Source: CAWKGV01 sp963849305
GTDB taxonomy: Bacteria > Pseudomonadota > Alphaproteobacteria > Acetobacterales > Acetobacteraceae
Assembly (NCBI GenBank): GCA_963849305.1
Contig: CAWKGV010000003.1
Coordinates: 310,001-374,000 of the forward strand
Length of the DNA stretch: 64,000 nucleotides
Direction of reading: 5' to 3'
In this document: positions 9,015 through 17,873 of the stretch, piece after piece
Layout of the letters: the number at the start of each line of letters is the position of its first letter
Position numbering within the stretch: position 1 is the first letter of the stretch
Notes under the pieces: model-generated
Database searches by the model: none
What the model saw: the letters and a program-made list of their open reading frames with translations, nothing else
What the model was told of the DNA's origin: nothing
Position numbers and translations under genes: made by a program

Positions 9015-10506
9015 CTATTGGGTGATAGGCTTGCTCTGCGCCATAGACTTAATTTTCGACATAACGGCATTGGCTCCGGTACCGACAGCCATTGCCTGGG
9101 TCATGATCGATCCTCCGGAGATCATCACGCCATTGTTGAGGATTGTGGATCTGCGCTCCTTGATGTCCGAGGTATCTATGTTGTGCTCCTCCAGAAAATC
9201 CACGATAGTGTCTATCAATGTCTGCTCGACCGTCTTTAGGTGCATGTCCCTGTCTAGTCTCTGGAAGTACACGCGGAAACGGTCTTCCCTACCCAACTGT
9301 CGAATACTTGTTATTGCGCCATAATTGAACAGCGGATTTCTTCTTATTGCTTTAACAGTTCGCCGATGCAGGAGCCAGCGCGCGAGCGGTTCGCCACACA
9401 TTCTGAAAACTGAATACGGCGAGTACAGCAGTTTAAAAGGGGCGGCGATTAGGCAGCCGCAGAACTTATTGAAGAGATAAGAGACGCGCAGTTCAGGATC
9501 TATTGTATCGATTGCATAATAAGCCTGCTTTAAAGGTGGAAGAATAAAGTTGCTTGCCTCTACGAACAAATGCTGTCGGCCTTTCTTAAATCTAAGATAC
9601 GTTGTTAACACCATCTCGCCGTTCCAATCAACGATGCAGGCGCACCAATAGGACCGGCGGCACGCTTCCCGGTATTCCTCGTGACCGGAGAAGATTTCGC
9701 CACTTATTCTGCGTGGTGGCAAGTCGAATGGGCTCGGCATCAGACGTCGATCGTCTCGTACGTAGCGCCCATCCGCGAGCAAGACCCGGTATTGCTCGAG
9801 CCCGTCAATCTTCAGGTCATCCAAGCGTTGCTGAACTTGGGCGAGCAACTCGTCAGTGGAGAAGTCCAGAGACTCGCTTTGGCGACTCGGATCATCCTGG
9901 CGAGGTTTGTCAAGATTGACCGAGAATGACCAGTCCTTGAGCATGAGACCCGAACCGACAAACGGCGAGTACCCGCCGTATACGATGAGGTTTTGCGGCG
10001 GGCCCGGTGCCATGGCTCTGTGGCGCGGTGCCGGTGGCGACGCGCGGGTGGAGAATTCTGCGACGTATCGTGAAGTGATCGGTCAACAGGCGCTCAAAAA
10101 ACAGGATCAAACATCCGCCTGCGAGAAGCAGCAAGAACGTCATGGCATAGTAACGTAAGAAGTCTTCGGTATAGGTGGGATTTTGTAGGACTAAGCCTAC
10201 GCCACCCAGCATCCCGGAGGCCAGCACTACGATGACGAGGAAGGACGTTAGCGCAACATCCCGCAATTTGCGGCGGCGTTCCGCGATCCGACAATGTCGA
10301 ATAACCGCGCCGTGGTCGATCCCGAACTCGGGTGCCTTGCAGCGATACTTGGCTTGGTGGATCTGAGCGAGCACGGCCTCTCTGAAGGCGGTATCGAAAT
10401 AAGCGGCGGCGGATAAATAGCGCGTGGTTTCGGAAACTCTTTCGGGAGGAACGGAACCCTCAACCTCGGCGGATGTGAGAACATCCAACATGGACGCGGA
10501 CATCAC
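9015..10506 (-). pseudogene. two-TM protein with YGGYSPFVGSG motif (frameshifted)
   Basis: The N-terminal frame (from 10506) has a cytosolic segment, then two hydrophobic helices (TSFLVIVVLASGMLGGVGLV and YYAMTFLLLLAGGCLILFF). The C-terminal frame carries NLIVYGGYSPFVGSG, a conserved block with RRSYWCACIVDW, and a tail NGVMISGGSIMTQAMAVG then TGANAV. The frames join if one base is removed from GAATTC at 10053-10058, giving about 496 residues. Large proteins with VYGGYSPFVGSG are, as far as I recall, common in actinobacteria and uncharacterised. The region is less GC-rich than its surroundings, suggesting transfer. The tail resembles the start of the next gene. Confidence 0.55.
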
Positions 10507-10566
10507 CTTTTCTCCACTTCCATTGCGATCGACACATGCGGCTGAGATGTCCTACCCGGTCATGCT

Positions 10567-10850
10567 CTACCGCCCGGGTGAGGAGACACCAAAGTTGGTG
10601 GCCGTGCTGTGAGCTGCGCATCTTGCACTCGTGCATGGCGCGTCCACGCAATCGCCCGGGAATGCGTACAAGATCTGCGCATAGACCGCCAGCAATGTGG
10701 TCACGGCAGCGCCATAGAGCACTGCTAACCAGCGTCCGACGATAGACGCGCGCTTTCCCTGGACGGGGGCATAACGGGCAGGCAGAAGGCTCCGACGCTC
10801 GCGCCTCTCTCTAAGGGCTGGCCGCCACTGCCGTACGCTTCCACCACATC
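10567..10850 (-). other. possible remnant of a small one-helix membrane protein
   Basis: On the minus strand an open stretch ending in TAG at 10567-10569 encodes ERRSLLPARYAPVQGKRAS, then the hydrophobic VLYGAAVTTLLAVYAQILYA, then a polar tail. It has no start codon in frame before a TAG. A neighbouring frame offers ATG and MRLGLRMWWKRTAVAASP, which would join after a one-base shift. It lies 60 bases upstream of the large membrane protein and could be the first gene of that operon. It may also be chance. Confidence 0.3.
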
Positions 10851-10910
10851 CGTAAGCCTAGCCGCATCGCGATGCAACCCCTGCGAGACCAGATGCCAAG
10901 CTCAGCAGCT

Positions 10911-10958
10911 TTCCCGGTTCCAGCCAAGTGCCATCTTGTCAGCTCTTCCCGGTTCCAG
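10911..10958. repeat. short direct repeat
   Basis: TTCCCGGTTCCAG occurs at 10911-10923 and again at 10946-10958, with CAGC before the first copy and CAGCTC before the second. The 270 bases between the remnant above and tRNA-Tyr hold no gene that I can support. The repeat has no visible partner elsewhere in the window. Confidence 0.4.
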
Positions 10959-11123
10959 GGATGGCGCCCCCTTCACGATAGACGCTTGGCTTTAGCGCCA
11001 AGGCCCCGTGGTTAAACACTGAAGGAAACCAAGGCGGGAAGTTCACATGGTCGCCGGCAAGTGGTGAGAAGCCGCCGGTCGCAGCAGGATGGGCGCTCAC
11101 CAGTCCTGGACCGCGATAGCTGC

Positions 11124-11209
11124 TGGTGGAGGGGGTTGGATTCGAACCAACGTAGGCGTGCGCCAACGGATTTACAGTCCGTCCCCTTTAGCCACTCGGG
11201 CACCCCTCC
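11124..11209 (-). tRNA. tRNA-Tyr (GTA)
   Basis: An 86-base tRNA on the minus strand. The acceptor GGAGGGG pairs with CCCCTCC, followed by the encoded ACCA end at 11124. The anticodon loop ACTGTAAATC gives anticodon GTA. A long variable arm follows, as expected for bacterial tRNA-Tyr, and the T-arm GGTTCGAATCC is canonical. It is antisense to the leader of rlmB. The 3' end points toward the lower-GC block at 8.6-10.9 kb. Confidence 0.95.
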
Positions 11210-11534
11210 GGGGCGGCGGACTAGGGCTATTGCCAGCCCCTTGTCAACGAATGTGCGTCCTCGCGCAGGTCGCGGTGCCCTGGGCAGCCGGCTATCAGCC
11301 GCGTATATCACCAACAATGAAGCCGCCACAGAACAACCGGCCGGGAGGAGGCGGGCGTCCGCCACGCGACCGCGGACCCGATCGGGGCTTCGCCGGTTCG
11401 TCGCAACACCACGGCCAAGCCACCACGACCGCTCAGGCCGGCCGGGACAGGCGCCAGGGCAAAGCCCCCGGCCGCAAGGCGCCCATCATCCCGCTTCGAG
11501 CGCCGGGCAAAGCAGCGGGCAATTGCACGCCCGC

Positions 11535-12326
11535 GTGTCGCAACACGCCCCAGGGCCGCGTCACGAACGCTCCGGCCAGCCCGCCGGCCCGAGACGACCC
11601 GAAGCGCCGCGCGGAACGATCTGGCTTTACGGCATTCATGCCGTGGCCGCCGCGCTCGCCAATCCCAATCGCCGGCTCCGTCGGTTGCTGTTGACCGAGG
11701 ACGCCGAGGCGGCCCTGGCCGCGCGCCTGCCTTCGCCCTGGGCGATCGGGCACGAGCGCGCCGAACGGATCCGCCTCGATCAGTTGCTCGGCCGCGACAC
11801 GGTGCATCAGGGCGCCGCGCTGCTCGGCGACCCGCTGCCGCCGCCCAGCCTCGCGCACGCGCTCGACCGGGCCGGGCCGGTGATCGTGCTCGACCAAGTC
11901 ACCGATCCGCGCAATGTCGGCGCGATCCTGCGCAGCGCGGCGGCGTTTGGCGCCGCCGCCGTGATCGCGCAGGACCGCAACGCGCCCGAGGAAACCGGCG
12001 CGCTCGCCAAGGCCGCCTCCGGCGCGCTGGAGAGCGTGCCCTTGGTCCGGGCGGTCAACATCGCGCGGACCCTCGTCGCACTGAAGGCGGCCCATCTCTG
12101 GGTCGTGGGACTGGATATCGGCGGCAGCCTGACCCCGCTCTCCGGCCCGGCGCTCGCCGACCGGAGGGTGGCGCTGGTGCTGGGGGCGGAAGGGACTGGC
12201 CTCAGGCGCCTCACCCGCGAAACCTGCGACGAGGTGGCGGCTCTCGCCACCAAGAGCGCCATGGAGAGCCTGAACGTCTCGGCCGCCGCCGCGGTCGCGC
12301 TCTATGAGCTGACGAGGAGGCCATGA
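11535..12326 (+). CDS. rlmB: 23S rRNA 2'-O-methyltransferase RlmB (TrmH/SpoU family)
   Basis: RlmB methylates G2251 in the peptidyl-transferase loop. After a basic linker the substrate-binding domain begins GTIWLYGIHAV. The SpoU domain has NVGAILRSAAAFGA (motif 1), LVLGAEGTGLRRLTRE (motif 2) and MESLNVSAAAAVALYEL (motif 3, trefoil knot). The frame has no ATG except one far upstream inside the tRNA region. A GTG at 11535 is a formal start. A better ATG at 11317 opens a G/P/R-rich leader in another frame, so a one-base indel in the low-complexity leader is likely. The stop overlaps the next gene (ATGA). Confidence 0.8.
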   Translation: MSQHAPGPRHERSGQPAGPRRPEAPRGTIWLYGIHAVAAALANPNRRLRRLLLTEDAEAALAARLPSPWAIGHERAERIRLDQLLGRDTVHQGAALLGDPLPPPSLAHALDRAGPVIVLDQVTDPRNVGAILRSAAAFGAAAVIAQDRNAPEETGALAKAASGALESVPLVRAVNIARTLVALKAAHLWVVGLDIGGSLTPLSGPALADRRVALVLGAEGTGLRRLTRETCDEVAALATKSAMESLNVSAAAAVALYELTRRP

Positions 12327-13108
12327 TTACCAGCTTCGATCCTGAACGGACGGCCGCGCGCCTCCACGAGCTGCGCCGATCGCGCGCGCGATTGGACCGG
12401 CTCGACCCGGCGGATACGCCGTGCGACGAGCAAGAGGCGGCGCTGGCGCAACGCGCATTGGCCCGCCGGATGGGAGCCGATCCGCCGGCCGGCTTCAAGA
12501 TCGGCGCCACTGCTCGGCGGATGCAGGACTATCTCGGGCTCACCGGGCCGGCGGCCGGCTTCATGGCGGCTGCCGGTGTGCATCCGAGCGGCGTCGCGTT
12601 GCGTCTCGCCGATTTCACCCGTCCGGGGGTTGAGTGCGAGCTGGCCGTGCGCCTCGCACGCGACCTGCCGCCCGGCCCGTGCACGCCCGCTCAAGCCGCG
12701 GCCGCGGTGGGCGAGCTGATGGCCGGCATCGAGCTGGTCGAGAACCGATACGGGGAACTGGCGCGGCTCGGCACGCCGGCGCTGATCGCCGATCAGGTGT
12801 TCCACGCCGCTGCGGTCATCGGAGCGCCCGCGCCCGACTGGCGCCCGCTCGATATACCGCGCCTTGGCGGGCGCATCTGCGTCAATGGCGAGATGCGCGG
12901 GGAAGGCATGGCGGCGGACCTGCTTGGTGATCCGATGAACTGCCTCGCGTGGCTCGCGGGCTCTCCGGTGGCCGCAGCATTCGGCGGCCTCCTGGCGGGA
13001 CAAATGGTCATGCTGGGCAGCGTCACCCCGCCGATCTGGCTCGAGGGCCCCGCCAGCGTGGCGGTTGAATTCGCGCCACTGCCTCCGGTCGCGGTGCACC
13101 TGACCTGA
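12323..13108 (+). CDS. 2-keto-4-pentenoate hydratase / FAH-superfamily enzyme
   Basis: A 261-residue protein with the MhpD/2-oxopent-4-enoate hydratase layout: PAGFKIGATARRMQDYLGL near residues 53-71, then VECELAVRLARDLP with the metal-binding E-x-E-like segment, and GIELVENRYGEL. The last third has the GSVTPP turn. Such enzymes add water to 2-hydroxydienoates in meta-cleavage pathways, or act as oxaloacetate-type decarboxylases. No other meta-cleavage gene is adjacent, so the substrate is open. The start codon overlaps the rlmB stop, so the two are translationally coupled. Confidence 0.7.
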   Translation: MITSFDPERTAARLHELRRSRARLDRLDPADTPCDEQEAALAQRALARRMGADPPAGFKIGATARRMQDYLGLTGPAAGFMAAAGVHPSGVALRLADFTRPGVECELAVRLARDLPPGPCTPAQAAAAVGELMAGIELVENRYGELARLGTPALIADQVFHAAAVIGAPAPDWRPLDIPRLGGRICVNGEMRGEGMAADLLGDPMNCLAWLAGSPVAAAFGGLLAGQMVMLGSVTPPIWLEGPASVAVEFAPLPPVAVHLT

Positions 13109-13205
13109 GCAGATCAAGCCCTCCACTGGGCCAAGGCATTCCTCGCCGCAGCGGCTTGCTGCGAACGGTACGCCCGGACGGTAGAATGCGTCGTGAAAGG
13201 GCACC

Positions 13206-13466
13206 ATGCTGGCCGATTGGAACCTGCTGTCCGACGAGCTTCAGCTCACGCTTTCACGCGAGGCGATGCGGCAAGCGGCGGAGGTGAACGCGAATCAGAC
13301 TGAGCTTCTGGCTGAGGAAGTCGATCGCGGCCAAATGGCGGATCGCAACGCGGCGGATGCGCTGCGTCACGGCGAGCATAGGATGATCCCGGCCGGCCGC
13401 GTTGAGTGCCGGCGCGAACCGGCCTTCGTCGCGGCGATTTGCTGCAGGCGCGAAGGTTGCACGTGA
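13206..13466 (+). CDS. small hypothetical protein
   Basis: An 86-residue frame starting MLADWNLLSDELQLTLSREA, with a helical, acidic first 55 residues (AAEVNANQTELLAEEVDRG) and a less convincing arginine/cysteine-rich end. The start follows GAAAGGGCACC, a weak ribosome-binding site. The first part reads like a genuine small alphaproteobacterial protein; the last 25 residues may be out of frame. Function unknown. Confidence 0.4.
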   Translation: MLADWNLLSDELQLTLSREAMRQAAEVNANQTELLAEEVDRGQMADRNAADALRHGEHRMIPAGRVECRREPAFVAAICCRREGCT

Positions 13467-13526
13467 GGCCAGCGCGCCATAGTTTCAGCATCCGGCGCCC
13501 GGCAAGGCGTCGCCAAGAGTGAGGAC

Positions 13527-14840
13527 ATGCGCATGAGCGGCTCAGCCAAGCGGTCGGCCACCGTCACGCTCGACGGGTCGAACAAGTCGGCGACCTTGCC
13601 TCTGATCGAGGGCACCCTCGGCCCTGCAGTGGCCGATATCCGCAAGTTGTACAGCGACCTTGGCATCTTCACCTACGACCCCGGCTACGGCGGCACCGCG
13701 GCCTGCGAGAGCAAGATCACTTACATCGACGGCGACGAGGGCGTGCTGCTCTACCGGGGCTATCCGATCGAGCAATTGGCCGAGCGGTCGCATTTTCTGG
13801 AAGTGGCGTATTTGCTCATGTACGGCGAGTTGCCGAACGCCGCCCAACTGCACGAGTTCGAGATGGGGGTCATGCGGCATACCATGCTGCACGAGCAGAT
13901 CCGCGAATTCTACAACGGGTTCCGTCGCGATGCGCATCCGATGGCGGTGATGTGCGGCGTGGTCGGCGCGCTCTCGGCCTTTTATCATGACAGTTTGGAT
14001 ATCAACAATCCGGAGAACCGGCACATCAGCGCCTTCCGGCTGATCGCCAAGATGCCGACCATCGCCGCCTGGGCGCATAAGTACAACATCGGCCAGCCGT
14101 TCATGTATCCTCGTAACGATCTTGGCTACGCCGAAAACTTCCTGTATATGTTCAACGCCGTGCCGGCCGAGGGTTACCAGGTCAACCCGGTGCTGGCGCG
14201 GGCGATGGACCTGATCATGGTTCTGCACGCGGATCACGAGCAGAACGCCTCCACCAGCACGGTGCGGCTGGCAGGCTCCACCGGCGCCAATCCGTTTGCG
14301 TGTATCGCCGCCGGTATCGCTAGCCTCTGGGGCCCCGCGCATGGCGGCGCTAACGAGGCAGTGCTGAAGATGTTGGCCGAGATCGGCCACCAGCGGAACA
14401 TTCCCGATTTCATCAAGGGAGTGAAGGATCGAAACAGCCATACTCGGCTGATGGGCTTCGGTCATCGAGTATACAAGAACTACGATCCGCGGGCAAAAAT
14501 CATCCAGCACGCCTGCCATGATGTATTGGGCGAGCTTGGGATCAAGGACGACCCGCTGCTCGATCTCGCGTTGGAGCTTGAGAAGATCGCGCTGAACGAT
14601 CCGTATTTCGTTGACCGTAAACTCTATCCCAATGTCGATTTTTATTCGGGAATTATCCTTAAGGCGATGGGCTTCCCGACCAGCATGTTCACCGCTCTGT
14701 TCGCGGTTTCCCGCACCGTGGGTTGGATCAGCCAGTGGCAGGAGATGATCGAGGATCCCGAGCAGCGCATCGGCCGGCCTCGTCAGCTCTATACCGGCCA
14801 CACAAGGCGCGACTTCGTGGCATTGGATCGGCGTGACTGA
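13527..14840 (+). CDS. gltA: citrate synthase (type II)
   Basis: A 437-residue TCA-cycle enzyme condensing acetyl-CoA and oxaloacetate. It is the full length of the Gram-negative hexameric type. Catalytic segments are WGPAHGGANEAV (active-site His), GFGHRVYKNYDPR (second His) and NVDFYSGIIL (Asp). The N-terminal domain contains the family block CESKITYIDGDEGVLLYRGY. The start at 13527 follows GTGAGGAC; MRM allows a second start at 13533. It stands alone between small unknown genes. Confidence 0.96.
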   Translation: MRMSGSAKRSATVTLDGSNKSATLPLIEGTLGPAVADIRKLYSDLGIFTYDPGYGGTAACESKITYIDGDEGVLLYRGYPIEQLAERSHFLEVAYLLMYGELPNAAQLHEFEMGVMRHTMLHEQIREFYNGFRRDAHPMAVMCGVVGALSAFYHDSLDINNPENRHISAFRLIAKMPTIAAWAHKYNIGQPFMYPRNDLGYAENFLYMFNAVPAEGYQVNPVLARAMDLIMVLHADHEQNASTSTVRLAGSTGANPFACIAAGIASLWGPAHGGANEAVLKMLAEIGHQRNIPDFIKGVKDRNSHTRLMGFGHRVYKNYDPRAKIIQHACHDVLGELGIKDDPLLDLALELEKIALNDPYFVDRKLYPNVDFYSGIILKAMGFPTSMFTALFAVSRTVGWISQWQEMIEDPEQRIGRPRQLYTGHTRRDFVALDRRD

Positions 14841-15227
14841 CCCAGTCCTTGCGGGTTTCGCGCACTATCGCACATGAAAGGATCTGTTCGACGTAAATTT
14901 CACTACGTGAAATTATTCGCTTTGCCGCGAGCACCAGCACAGCCGCCAGCGTTGTCGTAAGGCGGTATATTAAGGAAACTTCGTAAAAGATTGATCGATC
15001 GGCAATTCGTTTGCGATTAGCTCCTGATCGATCGATCGCAGCAAACGGTTCCGGAAATTTTTGTTTCTGGAACGTAACATGAATCTGGCTGCTCGATAAG
15101 ACGTATCCGGACCGGTCACTCCTGAATTTTCACCTTTTCTCGCCGCAAAGGGTTCCGCACACGATCGCGTGATGTCATACAGCCTATAGTTGTGTTCGCG
15201 ATACGTCGTGCGAGCTTGGAGGCAACG
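14841..15227. promoter_or_regulatory. AT-richer intergenic region with two inverted repeats
   Basis: This gap is noticeably richer in A+T than its flanks and holds no gene I can support. Two palindromes stand out. AATTTCAC and GTGAAATT form an exact 8-base repeat at 14896-14914 across three bases. GTTCCGGAAA and TTTCTGGAAC at 15048-15073 form a 10-base stem with one G-T pair. Between them are clusters of GATCGATCG. They could be operator sites for the downstream gene or the end structure of gltA. A GGAGG site at 15219-15223 marks the next start. Confidence 0.45.
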
Positions 15228-15869
15228 GTGAGCCATAACAAATCCTTGGATTCAATGGTCAAAGAGCAGCTTCGCCGATGGCCCCAATGCCCGCCAGGGT
15301 TGAAACATCGTAGCTTAAAACGAGACTCGTGGTTGCGTGGCCGTCCGTCCGAGGATCTCGGTACCTGTCATCCATTCCTGAAGCTTCCTGGGAGCACACG
15401 CCTTCGCACGCTGCCCGACGGGCTTTGGCTCAATTTCGGCGGCGCACCGGCGGAGCCGTTCGTGGATATCCTCGCCGTTGAGGCGTGCGGGTCGTTGCAG
15501 AATTTGCTAGACAAACGGTCGCGCTTCGCTCCTAGCACGCATTCGCTGCTGGCGGTTTGCCCCGTCCCATGGCTGCTCGCCCCGGTCGCGCCCGGCAATC
15601 CGATGCCGCGCTGGCAGGCAACCGGCGTGCTGCGCTACGAGCCCTTGGTGCCGTTCGTGCTGCCGGTGCGCGACATCCGCGTGCTCTATGCGCTCAAGAA
15701 ACATCACTACGCCGGCTTCGCCCGGCACCAGATCCCCCACGCCCACGAATATTTCGTGCCGATGGAGGCGCTCACCGCCGAAAACGGGGAGCAGGATCCG
15801 GCCCTGCGATCGCTACTCGCGCGCGCCTCGGCCGCCGCCAACTTCCTCAGTGAGCCGGAGGCCGCGTGA
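15228..15869 (+). CDS. hypothetical protein, possibly Rhodospirillales-specific
   Basis: A 213-residue protein starting at GTG 15228 seven bases after GGAGG. It has no signal peptide or membrane segment. Notable segments are RRWPQCPPGLKHRSLKRDSW, LRTLPDGLWLNFGG, FVDILAVEACGSLQNLLDKR, and a C-terminal part with ALKKHHYAGFARHQIPHAHE rich in histidine. I do not recognise the family. The last 23 bases overlap the end of the convergent GDPD gene. Confidence 0.6.
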   Translation: MSHNKSLDSMVKEQLRRWPQCPPGLKHRSLKRDSWLRGRPSEDLGTCHPFLKLPGSTRLRTLPDGLWLNFGGAPAEPFVDILAVEACGSLQNLLDKRSRFAPSTHSLLAVCPVPWLLAPVAPGNPMPRWQATGVLRYEPLVPFVLPVRDIRVLYALKKHHYAGFARHQIPHAHEYFVPMEALTAENGEQDPALRSLLARASAAANFLSEPEAA

Positions 15870-16758
15870 GCGGGGCGGGCAATGGCAGGCCCTCGCTCGC
15901 CAGCACGAGTCGGGCAATATCCGGCCTGTCGGTAATCAGCCCATCGACGCCCCAGCGAACGAACCGGACCATGTCCGTCTGGTGGTTCACCGTCCAGGCG
16001 AGGACCGAAAGGTCAAGGCCATGCGCCTCGTCGATCAAGTCGCGCGTGAGACCGATATGCTCCGGCGCCCAGATCGGCTTTGCCGTGGCCGGCCCACCCT
16101 CGGTAGCAACTGCGCGTGGGACCGAGCCGCCATAATCCGCCGGCCGCGGCCCGCCCCACCAAAGCGGCGCGGCGGCGACGGTCCGCCTGCTGGTCAGCCA
16201 GGCAAGGCGGAGTTCGGGGCGCGTTCGGCGCAGATGGCGCGGTCCGCGCCAGTCGAAGGATTCGACCACGATCTGCGCGGCCGCGCCCACCGAGTCAGCG
16301 GCGGCGATCACTGCCTCTGCCATCTCCTCGGGCGGGGCAGCGAGGCCAGGGCGGTCGGGAAAAGTCTTCAGCTCGACAATGAAACAGGTTTTCGCTAACG
16401 CGAAAGCCTGTTCCAGCCGCGGGATGCGTGCGCCGTCGCACGGAATCTGGTCCGGGAACCGCGCGGCGATCCCGCTGCCTGGGCGTGGGCGGCCCACGTC
16501 GAACACGGCAAGCTCCGCCGTCCGCAGTTCCCGGATCGGCGGCCCTGGACCGGCGAGCCAGTCGCCGTCCGCGCCGCGCGTGAGATCGGGGTGGAGCACG
16601 GGCTCGTGGCTGAGCACTGGCACGCCATCCGCGGTGAGCGTCACGTCCAACTCGATCCCGTCCACCCCGAGCGCGAGCGCGGTGGCGAAGCCCTCCAGCG
16701 TGTTCTCGGGACGGAGCCCACGCGCCCCGCGATGGCCCACCAGCTTGACCGCGTGCAT
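15847..16758 (-). CDS. ugpQ: glycerophosphodiester phosphodiesterase
   Basis: A 303-residue TIM-barrel GDPD. The N-terminal active-site block is GHRGARGLRPENTLEGF, followed by GVDGIELDVTLTADGVPVLSHE, which carries the metal-binding Glu/Asp and the general-acid His. The C-terminal end has VLAWTVNHQTDMVRFVRWGV and GLITDRPD, the usual last strands. It hydrolyses glycerophosphodiesters to glycerol-3-phosphate and an alcohol. No signal peptide is seen, so it is a cytoplasmic UgpQ-like form. The gene symbol is by family, not by proven role. Confidence 0.88.
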   Translation of the reverse strand: MHAVKLVGHRGARGLRPENTLEGFATALALGVDGIELDVTLTADGVPVLSHEPVLHPDLTRGADGDWLAGPGPPIRELRTAELAVFDVGRPRPGSGIAARFPDQIPCDGARIPRLEQAFALAKTCFIVELKTFPDRPGLAAPPEEMAEAVIAAADSVGAAAQIVVESFDWRGPRHLRRTRPELRLAWLTSRRTVAAAPLWWGGPRPADYGGSVPRAVATEGGPATAKPIWAPEHIGLTRDLIDEAHGLDLSVLAWTVNHQTDMVRFVRWGVDGLITDRPDIARLVLASEGLPLPAPLTRPPAH

Positions 16759-16823
16759 GATGCACCCCGCTAGGCGGGCGCCGCTTGCGGGTCAAGCGCC
16801 CAGGGGAGAGGCGAAGGAGCGGG

Positions 16824-17531
16824 ATGGGGACCAACTCGATGCTCGGCGTGCTGGGCGGCATGGGCCCACTCGCCGGCGCGCAGTTCATGGTGCGGCTGAC
16901 GCTGCTCACGCCTGCCGCGCGCGACCAGGACCACATTCCGGCGGTCCTTTGGTCCGATCCGCGCGTGCCGGACCGGACGCGCGACCCATCCGGCGGCGGG
17001 CCAGACCCGTTACCGTTCCTGCTGCGCGGGATCGGTGGGCTGCGACGGGCCGGCTGTCACGCGATCGTCATCCCCTGCAACACCGCGCATCGCTGGTACG
17101 ACGAGATGGCGGCGGCGGCTCACTGCCCCATCCTGCACATCGTGGACGCGGCGGCGACCGAGTTGCGGCGCGTCGGGATCGACGGGGGCACGATCGGGGT
17201 CATGGGCACGGCGACAACCCTGTCGATGCGGTTGTACCAGGACCGGCTCGAAGCTCTTGGCTGGCGATGCTTGGTGCCAAGCGCGAAGGAGATGGAAAGT
17301 CTGGTCAGTCCCGCGATCGCGCTCGTGAAGGCGGGCCGAGTGGCCGAGGCACATGCCCCGCTCGCGGGGGCGGTAACGAGCCTTGGCGCGCGCGGCGTGT
17401 CGGCCGTCGTCCTGGGGTGCACGGAGATCTCGCTCGGTCTTACGATGGACCTCTCGGATCGGCAGTGCGTACTCCTGGTGGACAGCATCGACGCCCTGGC
17501 CCGCGCCGCTATCGCGTGGGCGCTGGGCTGA
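16824..17531 (+). CDS. aspartate/glutamate racemase family protein
   Basis: A 235-residue cofactor-independent racemase of the aspartate racemase group. It opens LGVLGGMGPLAGAQFMVRL, and both catalytic cysteines are present, in IVIPCNTAH and VVLGCTEI. The start at 16824 follows AAGGAG; an earlier ATG at 16785 overlaps the divergent upstream region and adds a basic leader unlike the family. It probably makes D-aspartate or D-glutamate. No peptidoglycan gene is next to it. Confidence 0.85.
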   Translation: MGTNSMLGVLGGMGPLAGAQFMVRLTLLTPAARDQDHIPAVLWSDPRVPDRTRDPSGGGPDPLPFLLRGIGGLRRAGCHAIVIPCNTAHRWYDEMAAAAHCPILHIVDAAATELRRVGIDGGTIGVMGTATTLSMRLYQDRLEALGWRCLVPSAKEMESLVSPAIALVKAGRVAEAHAPLAGAVTSLGARGVSAVVLGCTEISLGLTMDLSDRQCVLLVDSIDALARAAIAWALG

Positions 17532-17552
17532 CCTCGATGCCAACGCCGGCGT

Positions 17553-17792
17553 TCAGTCGCAGGCGCACCCCGGCGTCGGGCCGCGATCGCCGCGCACCAC
17601 GTGATGGTCGATCCATTCGGCGACCAGCCGCCGCGCCTCATTAATCGAGGCTTCGGGGTGGTGGATGCGATACAGCGCCGTGCAGGCCCCGAAGGCGGCC
17701 ATATCGTCGGTGCCGCACTGGCGCAGCTCGCGGTACGCCGTCACCACCGCGCGCTCACAGCGTCGGGCGATCCGGCTCGCGTCGTTGCCCAT
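17553..17792 (-). CDS. small conserved-looking hypothetical protein
   Basis: A 79-residue protein from ATG 17790-17792: MGNDASRIARRCERAVVTAY, then AFGACTALYRIHHPEAS, then EARRLVAEWIDHHV. The composition and lack of rare residues suggest a real helical protein, and the codon use fits its neighbours. Function unknown. An upstream ATG at 17864 would add 24 residues but is less likely. Confidence 0.5.
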   Translation of the reverse strand: MGNDASRIARRCERAVVTAYRELRQCGTDDMAAFGACTALYRIHHPEASINEARRLVAEWIDHHVVRGDRGPTPGCACD

Positions 17793-17873
17793 CGGCGTTG
17801 GCCCCTTGTTGCGAGTGATTCGCAAGAACTCCCATACACTAAGGGCACGTCGCGGCAGCCGCAAGCCGCGGTG

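Noticed and set aside
10600..11123. Prophage or integrase beside tRNA-Tyr
   Set aside because: No recombinase, phage gene or duplicate of the tRNA end could be found by eye in the window.
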